A stretch of DNA of 64,000 bases, from contig NW_020654422.1 in assembly GCF_003589595.1 (NCBI RefSeq), positions 5,665,647 to 5,729,646 of the forward strand, written 5' to 3'. Positions 54,608-64,000 of this stretch are shown in pieces. Position 1 is the first letter of the stretch. Every line of letters starts with the position of its first letter. The notes beneath the pieces were generated by a model. The model saw only the letters and a program-made list of their open reading frames with translations, was not told the DNA's origin and did not search any database. The translations under genes were made by a program, and so were the position numbers. This stretch comes from Hyposmocoma kahamanoa. Its lineage: Eukaryota; Arthropoda; Insecta; Lepidoptera; Cosmopterigidae.

Positions 54608-56960
54608 TCACGCGGTTGTCGCGTTAGCATCAACTTTCTGAGATATGTGGCTGTTGACCCAATCCCAAATGATTACGTCTGCGAGCCTCGTGTACACTCC
54701 TGGGAAGTTTCCTCGTGCACACCCCAGGCCCCACGAGACCACACCAATGAGGACTCCTTCGAACACGATTGGACCTCCACTGTCACCCTATGTATGAAAA
54801 ACGAAATGAAGACTTTAGTATTTCGGAAGTTTAATAGTTTAACAGGAATTTACCGCTTACAAGTGCAGAATTTGTCTGTACAAGCGTGTACAAGCGGTAA
54901 ATTCCTGTTACAACTTAGTAGAAAAATTATAAAAAAATATTATTACTGTGTATAAAGGCATAAGTAAATTAAATTTGATTTGAAATAGTTACTTCAAGGC
55001 ACAATTGTAGTCAGTTGTGTTTTTTTGTGTCATTTATGAAGTAATTATTGTAATTGAATTACATAGTCATTGCACAGTTCCATACATTACTTAAAATTTT
55101 TAAATATTACTGTTTTTAATTTAACAAACGTTAAATATGACTTATCTGGAGAAAATCTGATCATAGATGTCAATTGTGCCTTTTCAGCTCACTGTACATC
55201 CAACAATTGTTGAGATAGATTTCTACAAAAAATTAGGTAGACTGGCCTTTATTTTACTGATCCTGAATATGTATAAATAAATTTTGATAAAAATGTTAGT
55301 TGTAACTTTTATCGTTCCGGGGACAGAATTTTGCTACACAATTTCAGAGAATATCTACTCTTCTTATTAATATAAAGGTTCTATTAAGAATCAAAAATGC
55401 AAATGTAATGTAAGTACAGCAATGCAATCTCTTTACATGTCGATGGAGTCCGTCGCCATCTTTGTTTTAACCGATTTACATAACATAGAGGGCCAAAAAT
55501 GGTACAAAAAAACAGGTACAAAGACATAGAGGGCCAAAAATCGTCAAATTTGGCACTTAAGATTAAATTTTTATTGAATGTCAGAATGTTTCACCACCAT
55601 GATATTAATTTTTTTTTGTGAAAATACTCCACTAGTTTCATTGACTTACAATACTAGTTTGCTATAATTATTAACAAAACAATTGCTTCGATTCGAACTG
55701 ACGTCTCCTATCCTAGCAAACCGTGCCAGACGCTATGGCAACTAAGCCATGGAACGAACCAGCGGACCTCAAGATTTTTTCTATGTGCTTGTTGTCGGAT
55801 CTTTGCATTTGGTGGATGGAAGAATTTTTCTAATGGTTCGGTCTATGTATTAATAATTACAATTTAAGATTAAATTTAATTCTATGCCTCTTACTACAAG
55901 AATGGTCTAGTACTAGGTACTAGTCGAGTTGTAGTATATTTAAGATACGTAAAGAAACAATATGTCTATCATCTCATGTTCTACAACTTTTTAGTACCTG
56001 GCATGCATCAGGCGATGGTTGCGAGAAAGAGCCAGCACAGAACATAGTCGCTGGATCGATGGCCTTGCGGTCCAAGCCGGAGCGCTTGCACAGTTTCATC
56101 GCGATCGTTTCGATCGTCGTCGACTGTAGGTACGTCGCGCTTGGACCTCCTTCCTGAAAGATGACATTTTAATCGCAGTTCGCGTGCATATAAGGCAAAT
56201 CTATTCAATTCAGAAGAACCCACATTTTCTGATCAGGGATTGACTATAGATTGGTATAACGTCTACACCACTTTGTGTAGGGATGGCTTAATAAGACATT
56301 AACATGCGCTTGCGATATGTCCGTTCAATCCAATATCTGGTGTCTCAATGGCGGGAGCGGGCGGGCTGCAGCGCACCTTTATTCTCTATACATTAGGGCT
56401 TTAAATTTCGCTGCATTTCAGCATTTCCCGGGAAAACAAATATAGAGACTCGGTGCGGTCTCGGAAATACCGGGAAAAACGAGATTTTGGAGACTATTTC
56501 AAAAGTAGGTTTCCATATTCATAGGCTAGGCATTTAAACAGTCAAAACATGATTCGACCTTGGAAAGGCTAACCTTTCCAGTGTCGAATATTTTAGTTAA
56601 GTTTTTTATTAACTCAAATTTTAATCATAAAAAAAATATTTATTAAGGTTCATTTTATGGTTGATAGCGTAAGAAACAAAGTGTGTTTAATACAGTTTCA
56701 GATAGAGAGAACTTGATTTTGCTGCTACCGTTTTTCAATCTCCACAGGTTACTAAGCCCTACTTATAATGTTGCTATGTTCATGGTTCATGTAACAAGAA
56801 CAAAAAAAAAATCTGTTTGTTTAGTAGATTTCTAGTACTTTTTTATGAAGTGTACCTAAGTCTGAAAAGTCTCGGTATTCCCGAGTCTAAAAAGTCAGTC
56901 TCCCGGGATGAAAACCCTACTATACATTATTATTTGAGGGATGTATATATACATATATAT

Positions 56961-56993
<33 letters not shown>

Positions 56994-57292
56994 CCATATA
57001 TATATATATATATATATATTTCGTCGATATCGTACTGACCTTAAGTTTACCCCAACCAGAAACAATAGCTGGCTGGCTGGCTTTCAACCTAGTACGCTTC
57101 GCAACCAGCCGGATGGGCAGTATCCTGGCGGAGAATCGGAGGGGCGAGTACAGCTCCACAAGCCCTACGTCATGTGCTTTGGTTTTGCTGATGTACCGCG
57201 GGTGTACGTAGCTGTTCTTCACGTCATACATTTCTCCGCCGTGGGTTTTCCATGATGATCCTAATCGTACGCTTAAGTCTGAAGCACGGGCT
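54608..57292 (-). CDS. S1 serine protease with trypsin-type pocket, last three exons
   Basis: Exons in transcript order: 57292-57040, 56153-55998 and 54787-54608 (TGA), in phase with GT/AG sites (the exon 57040 donor is GTCAGT). The first carries the catalytic Asp in [14 protein letters not shown] and ends VSGWGKLK. The second carries [16 protein letters not shown], where Asp at the position equivalent to 189 predicts cleavage after Arg or Lys. The third carries the catalytic Ser in [11 protein letters not shown], then [17 protein letters not shown] and a short tail ending NATTA. The Gly residues at 216 and 226 are conserved, unlike in the protease at 33763. The exon with the signal peptide, activation site and catalytic His was not found between 57293 and 64000; it may lie outside the window. 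The gene is antisense to and 7 kb from the glycosyltransferase end. Confidence 0.88.
54839..54910. repeat. hairpin in a protease intron
   Basis: TAACAGGAATTTACCGCTT at the left pairs perfectly with AAGCGGTAAATTCCTGTTA at the right, with a loop of about 30 bases that itself contains TGTACAAGCGTGTACA. It lies about 50 bases upstream, in transcript order, of the last protease exon. Confidence 0.75.
55625..55865. repeat. family 4 SINE, inverted-arm form (diverged)
   Basis: TTTGCTATAATTATTAACAA, TTCGATTCGAACTGACGTCT and AACGAACCAGCGGACCTCA are the reversed tail, B box and head. On the right, TTCTAATGGTTCGGTCTATG and TATTAATAATTACAATTT repeat the tail in forward order, as at 53344. Confidence 0.65.
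56940..57020. repeat. AT/AC microsatellite beside a splice donor
   Basis: The tract is made of TA, CA and TATATATACC runs. It lies in the protease intron and ends about 20 bases from the donor of the exon ending at 57040. Confidence 0.9.
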
Positions 57293-58416
57293 CTAAAAAA
57301 AATATTGATAAATTGTTTTGAGTGGTTAAGTGGTTTTGAACTGATATATTTATACAGTGTGTTGATTTGCATTCTCGTCATATTTAAGAAATTAATAATA
57401 GAAATAACGGTAAATCATCTAAAATATTTAAAAAAATATTCTGTTCAATATTCTGTCTAATTGTATCTAGTAAAGTTTTGCAAAATTGTCTCAAGTCATA
57501 TGCACCACGCAAGGGAAGTGACCCCGCCACCTGCTTCACCGAGCGGTACGTGATCTTTCTCGATCGCTTATTTATCTATTTTTTCAAATTATGATTATGT
57601 ACTAGTATTGTTATAATTTACTATTTATTTACATTAATTAGAAAAGTTGATTGAAAAAAGTTTTTTGTAACTTACATTTGGTAATTACCAACTTTAGGTT
57701 ACCTGAGACTATTGCTAGAAGTACCTAGCTTTATGGTGGCTGGCTTCGTACTGGAGCCACCGCCCGTTATGCAGAGATTCGCACGTAAGTTTCGTTTCAA
57801 CATTAGACTCGACACTCGTATCCTTCGCTTAAACTAAACGTTTCACATCATGTTATAAGAATAAACACGCACTAAACTTGTACTTGATGGATTTCCATGC
57901 AGGTTCTGGTGAACCTGGTAGCGATTTTTAGCACTACTAACTCTTGTTTACATACCAAACTACGTGGCATTTCGAGACAGACTAGAATATAATGTATGAC
58001 ATCCCGTCAGCGTGACGTAGACGCAGTACGGGAAGTATGGTCGAGTGATCTACCAATCGCGCGCTCGGTACGACACTTCCCCGCCGTCGCTACCCGCACC
58101 CCACCACGAAATAGATCTAAAATGCGTTTCTTTCTGCGGATTCAAGGTCATTGTTCAAAATGTTTGCAAGTGCCGTGCAAGTCAATGACCTTTGGATCAA
58201 ATTTGTTTAACGCAATTAAGTAAAAAATAGAGATTTACAAATTTTTTGGAATAATTTTTTTAGTGATTTGGGTTCAGTTTCGGATATAGACCTCTGTAAA
58301 TATGGCGAGAATGCAAATCAACACACTGTATAAATATGCGTAATATGTTTATGTACATTTAACCAAATAGTATATGATAACCCATCACAGCGCACCGGAG
58401 GGTATGCCCATTTTTT
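57293..58416. other. interval upstream of the visible protease exons
   Basis: This was searched by eye on the minus strand for an exon with TAAHC and an IVGG-like start; none was found. A plus-strand piece near 57740-57790 reads YGGWLRTGATARYAEIRT in one frame and may be a transposon fragment; I cannot assign it. Confidence 0.45.
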
Positions 58417-58692
58417 AACCGACTTTAAAAAAAAGGAAGAGGTTCTCAATTCGACTGCATGTTTTTTTGTATGTATGTTACGCGATAACTCTTTATGAAC
58501 CGATTTTGATGATTCTTTTTTGTTAGAAAGATGGTACCTCAGTAGTGGTCCTATTTAAATTTGAAGAAAATATTCCATCTTTAAGGGTGGAAAACTAAAG
58601 GATGAATACGGTTTCGCGCACTTTCTGGTAACCGACTGCAATAAAACTTGGCAAATAGATACAATTCCACGAACTTTTGAGGTCGGTTTTTT
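58417..58692 (+). repeat. MITE-like repeat, family D (reference copy)
   Basis: It runs from AACCGACTTTAAAAAAAAGG to CTTTTGAGGTCGGTTTTTTA. It includes GTATGTTACGCGATAACTC, GAACCGATTTTGATGATTCT, GGTACCTCAGTAGTGGTCCT and AATATTCCATCTTTAAGGGT. Confidence 0.85.
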
Positions 58693-58954
58693 AGTACTCA
58701 GTACTGAGATTATTCGCTACGCACTGATCCTTGCACAGGACATGGACGAGCCTCTTTCCTTGGAGCGCACGTACGATCTCGTGTGAGGCGATTGCTAACG
58801 GAACTGTGAGTTTTTGTTTGAGTATAATTTGGCTGGTGCTTAAACAAAAACTCCAAAAGAAACATTTCCAGTAAATGTAACAAAATGCTTGCTATAGCTT
58901 TCATATGATGAATTTCACCTATTCGCACTAAGCGCTTTCTTCCTCCTTTCTGAT

Positions 58955-59110
58955 GCGTACAGCAAAAGAATGGAATGCTCTACGGCATCTGTATTTCCCG
59001 AAAAGTATAATTTGGGGCTATTCAAGGCTAGAGTGAATAGGCATTTTTTAGGCAAACGCGTCCCATCGTCGCTTAACATCAGGTGAGATTGTGGCCAAGC
59101 GTGTGTCTAT
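58955..59110 (+). repeat. 3' end of a LINE ORF2, family E
   Basis: The frame reads RTAKEWNAL, is shifted by a small deletion, then continues as LFKARVNRHFLG-like codons and ends with AACATCAGGTGAGATTGTGG. Confidence 0.65.
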
Positions 59111-59532
59111 TATATATTTAAAAAAGAAATTGTAAACTTCTCAACATTTCTCCTATCCCTGTTTTTTCTCTCTAGAGTGCTTACATGTTTATGTTATATT
59201 ATATCTAAAAGTGTAAACTAAATTAACCTACTTCACTGTTTATTTTACTTATGTATATAGTTAGAGTTTACCATGAATAAATAAAAATAAATTAATAAAT
59301 AACTTAAAACTAATGTGAACGAAGGCAGCTTTTTCGCTAAGAGACATTTCTTCCAGACACCCTTAGATGTAGAGGAAAGCCAACCAGAGAGTGAGACAGT
59401 GTGCCTACGGCCAATTTTGAAATGTATAGGCAATAATGCTTACTTTTAATTGTATTTAGCGTAATACTTAGATACTATAGCAATATATAGTATCTGTTAC
59501 ACTTGTTAAACTATTGTTTTCGAAATATGGGG

Positions 59533-59885
59533 ACTCTAAAAGCGGTTACACAGGACGACTTCGTTGCTAAAGCGATGCAAACGGCATACACATGCGATGC
59601 AGTTGCTAATCGTCTACCTTTAAACACGCGCGCGATTTTAAGACGCGATGCAAACGCGATGCAAGCGCGCGACTGCATCGATACATCGATACGTTCGTGA
59701 AACGCGCGATTGCATCGCTACACTTGCGATGTATAGGCGATTGCATCGATGCAGTCGCGCGTTTGCATCGATGCAAATGCGGAATTGCATCGATGAATTT
59801 GAATCCCAAGTGTAGCGACGCAATCACGTGTTTCACGAACGCGCGTTTGCATCGCTGTAAAAGTTGCCGTATGTAACTACTCTAA
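59533..59885. repeat. palindromic element rich in GCATCGATGC words
   Basis: AAGCGGTTACACAGGACGAC at the left mirrors GTTGCCGTATGTAACTACT at the right. ACTCTAA occurs just outside both ends (59533-59539 and 59879-59885) and may be a target duplication. Between them GCGATGCAAACGCG, TGCATCGATGCA and CGCGCGATTGCATCG repeat in both orientations. Confidence 0.6.
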
Positions 59886-60292
59886 CATCAATATTTTTAA
59901 AATGTTATCCAAAAACAACAAACTACTCGTGTCGACTATTATTTCCTCCTCGTCCAATATAAACAAACGAAGGGATCAAAGCACGACATTTTCAAAAAAA
60001 ACAATATTGTTCTGTCTTCCTGATATCCGAGCAGTAAGGAAGCCCTTGTACTACTATTCCGGGGACATTACAATGCAGCGTATTGGCAGCTGGGAACAAA
60101 CGGGACTAGAGAAAACGGATCGCTTTCCGAGTAGGCGACGATAAACATCCGCAGAACTATCGTAAACTCTCTAGTGTACTGTCGAGTAGAAAATATTTGT
60201 CTTTCTAGTACGCTATTATTACGAAATAGATATAAGACTTTAATATAAATTAAAAAAAAACGACCTCAACAGTTTGCGCAATTCGATCTATT

Positions 60293-60395
60293 TTTAGTAG
60301 CAGTAGAGCTTTTGTTCTGCCGTCAAGCAGTAATGTGAACATTACTGCGTTCCGGTTTGGAAGGGTAAGGGTACTTATGAAATTAGAGGCACAGG
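60293..60395 (+). repeat. family A repeat, internally deleted fragment
   Basis: TTTAGTAGCAGTAGAGCTTT is followed directly by TGCCGTCAAGCAGTAATGTG and GGAAGGGTAAGGGTACTTAT; the middle of the left half and the whole right half are missing. Confidence 0.65.
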
Positions 60396-60614
60396 TACGG
60401 TACTGACACCAGACTCTCATAAAGTGCATAACTGTAACAAAACACTGTATTTTAGACTGTATTTCATCAGGGAGGCTGTGATCCACGCTTGGTGCAACAA
60501 ATTTCGTTGGCCATTCAGCGCGGTAATGCTGTCAGTGTTATGGGGATGTTTTGAACCAGCTAAGATTCAGATCGGTGCTTTTTCATTGTACTAGTTGGAT
60601 AAAAATGGCTAAGT

Positions 60615-61508
60615 CTAGCTAATTACATTATTAATCTTATGTGGCAAAGCCTGTTGCTGATTTATATATATATATATATATATATAAAAACTAACTTTTG
60701 CAATATAAGATTGGTGACCATTTACAGTAACCCTTTGGCTTCGATTTGATACATACGATGTGAACAAGCGGAGTAAGTTACCTCGAATCTCATTGCAGGT
60801 AATTTTGTATAATAGTAGTTCATGGTCTACCCTGTCGAACGCCTTCCGAAAATCCGTATATACTGCATCTACTTGGATTCGTCTATCCATATTTTCGAAT
60901 AGATATTCGATGTAAATGTTAAGTTTGTGACTGTGGATTTTTGTTCCACAAAACCCATGCTGTTCAGGGATTATTACATGTTTAACTACCTAACTAAAAG
61001 AATATGTACTGGTATACATAGGTTTTTGGCACATAATTTAATNNNNNNNNNNAAAAGAATATGTACTGGTATACATAGGTTTTTGGCACATAATTTAATA
61101 AACAGCGCAGCTATACCACCGTGTCCTGGTCCCTTGGTAGAGTCAAGATTTCTAGGTTGTAACTCAATGTCAGAAATTGTAAAATTCAAATCAGAAAACA
61201 ACGTAAAATTATTAGAGCAAGAAGTTGGCGGTGTCCGGTTGCCTGCGAATGTCTGAACATTGGTCCTGAAAATATACTTGTGCAGGTATACTGGATTTAA
61301 TTTGGCGGTTATTTATGTATGACCAAAAGTATTTCACATTTTTACAGATTGAGTTTTCCTTTGATAAATATTTGGCGTAACAAGCCTCGCGTGCTAGTTT
61401 GAGTCTGGCCCTGTATAACGAAAATACCTCATAATCAAATTTGAAAGTGCTATCAATGTGTAGTTTTACAACATGAGGTGCGAATACCTTAGGTGTATAA
61501 TGATACAA
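60615..61508 (-). pseudogene. LINE reverse-transcriptase fragment, frameshifted, with an assembly gap
   Basis: Read on the minus strand, a linker region (FKFDYEVFSLYRARLKLARE, NVKYFWSYINNR) is followed after a frameshift by the RT start (LDSTKGPGH, ALFIKLCAKN). After a missing block comes RT motif A in VYTDFRKAFDRVDHELLL, then LRLFTSYVSNRSQRVTVNG. It stops near a TA microsatellite at about 60666. The type is Jockey/CR1-like and differs from the intact LINE at 17335. The N gap at 61043-61052 falls in the deleted block. Confidence 0.75.
61043..61052. other. assembly gap (10 N)
   Basis: Ten N bases separate two identical 47-bp stretches (60996-61042 and 61053-61099). Confidence 0.97.
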
Positions 61509-61549
61509 GAAAGAGGCGCAACAGAGCTTATGTCCAACCTAGTCAAAGC

Positions 61550-62290
61550 ATGAAAACTACCCACAACAATACCAATAGCACTTACGTGGGTTAATACTGA
61601 TGCCAAACTTACTCGACCAATCATCGATACGCCGCAGATCTTAATTAAGCGCTAGTATCGCATCATCCAAGCAGTTCCACAATTAAATCCACAATTCTCA
61701 TCATCTGCATACAGATGGTGAGAATTGTGGAGGATAGGAGAAATTAAATTGATGAAAACGGAGAACAATAGAGGGGAAAGAATTCCACCTTGGGGCAGAC
61801 CAACCTCTAGGTCTGACTAATTAGACAAGGAGTCTTTAGCTCAAACCGCTTGCTTGCGCCCTCGAAGATCTGAATAAAACCAGTCCAGTTCCGGAGGAGA
61901 GATTCGCAGATAAGCAAGGATAGCAAGAAGGATATCATGGTCAAAAGCATTGAAGGCGTTAGAAAAATCAATGAGGACTAATACCGTTAACCGTGAATCC
62001 GCCATGCCCTCCCGAATGTCCTCTGTAACTTTCAGTAACGCTGTCGTGGTATTGTGGCCAGGCCGAAAACCAGACTGATACTGGTCGAGGACATTATTTC
62101 TAAAAAGGAAAAATGATAGTTAGCGATAAACATTCGCTTCAAGAATTTTTGAAAGGAAAGGTAGTATAGAAATTGGCCTAAAGTGTTTAAGGGTTGTGGG
62201 ATTATTAATCTTGGGAAGATGCGTCCTGCGCCAGTTCTTAGGGAACGTACCATATGAGAGGAATGAGTTGATATTTGTGTCTTCCTGACG
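61550..62290 (-). pseudogene. second LINE reverse-transcriptase fragment, decayed
   Basis: On the minus strand the pieces read LPKINNPTTLKHFRPISILP, QYQSGFRPGHNTTTALLKV, VLVLIDFSNAFNAFDHDILL, GLPQGGILSPLLFSVFINLI and HHLYADDE. These are the ordered RT motifs up to the YADD box. Stops and frameshifts interrupt it. It belongs to a family different from the fragment at 60615 and from the intact LINE. Confidence 0.75.
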
Positions 62291-62409
62291 AAGCCTACGT
62301 TGCGGATTGACGTGCCTACGTGGCGGTTTTTACATGAATTGACTTGTATTTAGTTTTATTAAGTAAGCCTTGTGCGAGTAATAAACTTTCATTCATTCAA
62401 TAAAATAAA

Positions 62410-62590
62410 GACTGGTGGTTAGTGAAACTATTTTTTTCGGATCTAAATCGCGTCTATATGCTTTTTTAAACAGTCAGCCGCCATGGAACCTATAAAGGAC
62501 CCAAAACGTTGGTGTGTTTAAAAGAAAAATAGTTTAATTTCCTATGTCTAAGAATCGTGAGTACTTAGGTACTCGATAATCAAGAACAGT
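62410..62590. repeat. dispersed repeat, family H
   Basis: TCGGATCTAAATCGCGTCTA, AGTCAGCCGCCATGGAACCT, ACCCAAAACGTTGGTGTGTT and AAGAATCGTGAGTACTTAGG match the family pieces at 10425 and 44600. Confidence 0.5.
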
Positions 62591-62623
62591 GTTCTCTTTT
62601 GTAACTACCAGTACCTACTTAAT

Positions 62624-62854
62624 TTGGACGCAAGAAAACGTATGTCCTCCTCTGTAGCTCACTCGTATGCTATGGCTCAGGCTGTTTTGCATCGGAAAAA
62701 ATACAATTCACCCAGCAAGGATATATTGAAATTGTGGAAAGGAACATCGCAAGGGGCTGCCCATAAAACGAGTGTATACTGTGCCCGGTCGAATTTGTTC
62801 GCGCCGAACGATTGGTGGAGACAGAAGAAATATTGTTACACATTTCGCGCTTAG
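62624..62854 (+). other. 76-codon open frame, unknown
   Basis: The plus frame includes RMSSSVAHSYAMAQAVLHRK and NDWWRQKKYCYTFRA. No domain is recognised, the start codon is not supported, and no splice sites link it to a gene. The opposite strand is also partly open. It is listed only so that it is not overlooked. Confidence 0.15.
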
Positions 62855-63821
62855 CCATTGCTATGCGATGTATGTATATTGCGTAACATGTCTGTCCGTA
62901 CGCGGGTATGAAGTTTTTAAGATTTAATGTTTAGATAAGTTACGTATATTGGCAATAAATATATTGATTTTTTTCCAATATCATGATGTTTTACTACTAT
63001 GATATTGATTTATTATTTAAACAACTTCCAAAAAGGAGGAGGTCTCAATTTAGTAGCGGTAGAGCTCCTTGTGAAAGTGTTCGTCCAGTGAATTACTAAA
63101 ATTAATTTGAAAATTATCGTTTTTTTTTTAGTTTTGAACATTCTTTTAATAAATTGATTTGTGGACGAATTTATTTTTAAACATTTGACAATATTGTATT
63201 ATGTTATAACCTCAATGGTACATCTGTCACTAATATGAACGTTCAAAGACGTCGCCCCGGAAGTCGAACTTTTTTGTAATAATTTTGTGTGGGTAGTGTC
63301 ATTGAAATTCATTTATACTCAAGTTCCTACAAATTTCCAAGACCAAGTAATCAGTGTAATTTCCTAGCACAATATTTTTATTTATTATGTTTATTATATG
63401 GAATTTGCCCACTTATATCTCAGCATAACGGGCTCGACGGCAGTGCCTCTCAGATCTTCAATTAAAATTTTATATTTTTGTAGTAATCTGTGGATGAATT
63501 GGTTGATTGTACAATTAGCTATACCGTTATTCTTACCATGTATAACTCACCTTGTACAATTGTTGGTCATCCCTCAATAAATAAAAAATAAATAATAATA
63601 AAATTGATATAATTCCAATGAAAATGAAATGTTATATATAATGTGTTATGGTGACCTATAATTGATCTGATGTTTGAAACGCCAGAGAGGTGATAGGAAC
63701 TCCTCAACAGTGTACAGCATCTACCTCGTGTTTGGGCTCAAATTATTCGTTTTGATGAGAACTTCTTATAAAAAGTTATAGTTATTGTGAAATGACTCCA
63801 CTACTTTGTTATAATTTTATT
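62855..63821. other. gene-free interval with repeat scraps
   Basis: A family D start (CAAAAAGGAGGAGGTCTCAA form, about 63021-63050) runs straight into a family A start (TTTAGTAGCGGTAGAGCTCC, 63050-63095). Another family A scrap (GGCAGTGCCTCTCAGATCTT) lies at about 63440. Nothing else is seen. Confidence 0.5.
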
Positions 63822-64000
63822 TACCGACGTCAAAAAAAGGAGGAGGTTCTCAATTCGACTGTATGTTTTTTTTGTATGTATGTTACGCGATAACTCATTT
63901 GTGAACCGATTTTGATTATTCTTTTTTGTTGGAAAGATGGTACCTCAGTAGTGGTCCCATTTAAATTTCAAGAAAATATTCCACTGCTAAGGGTGGGAAA
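63822..64000 (+). repeat. MITE-like repeat, family D, cut by the window end
   Basis: It starts TACCGACGTCAAAAAAAGGA and continues with ATGTTACGCGATAACTC, GGTACCTCAGTAGTGGTCCC and ATTCCACTGCTAAGGGTGGG to the last base of the window. Confidence 0.8.

Noticed and set aside
1..64000. CRISPR array, phage or bacterial operon
   Set aside because: No regular short repeats with unique spacers, no ribosome-binding sites, and all genes have introns; the window is animal nuclear DNA.

Overview
The window looks like a piece of a lepidopteran (moth or butterfly) nuclear genome. It is AT-rich, its genes have small exons and long introns with GT/AG junctions, and it is crowded with tRNA-derived SINEs, TIR elements and LINE remnants of the kind seen in Lepidoptera. 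No bacterial, phage or CRISPR feature is present. All exon calls come from reading frames, splice consensus and family knowledge; nothing was searched.

Layout. (1) 228-11717, plus strand: the last nine exons of HELQ, the POLQ-like DNA repair helicase; the 5' part lies outside the window. A complete but broken Tc1/mariner-type transposon (5342-7352) and a PIF/Harbinger-type MITE (10620-11109) sit in its introns. (2) 12827-16826, minus strand: a complete five-exon RRP8 (nucleolar rRNA methyltransferase) gene, tail to tail with HELQ. (3) about 17335-22071: a full-length CR1/Jockey-type LINE with two intact ORFs in the same frame, separated by one stop codon. (4) 22.1-28.9 kb: no gene seen; SINEs, palindromic elements and an unclassified 290-bp repeat. 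(5) 28888-47601, plus strand: a GT49 (B4GAT1/LARGE-like) glycosyltransferase in five visible exons with a 16.3-kb intron. (6) Inside that intron, on the same strand, lies a complete secreted S1 serine protease gene (33763-43692, five exons) with an unusual specificity pocket. (7) 47.6-54.6 kb: nested transposons and SINEs. (8) 54608-57292, minus strand: the last three exons of a second, trypsin-type S1 protease. (9) 57.3-64 kb: repeats, reverse-transcriptase fragments and a 10-N assembly gap that looks artificial.

HELQ (replication-coupled repair), RRP8 (ribosome biogenesis), the glycosyltransferase (Golgi glycan synthesis) and the proteases (secreted) do not form a pathway. The main points of interest are the nested protease, its unusual S1 pocket and activation site, the stop-separated LINE ORFs, the long D-to-E spacer of the mariner-like transposase, and several nested transposon insertions with readable target-site duplications.
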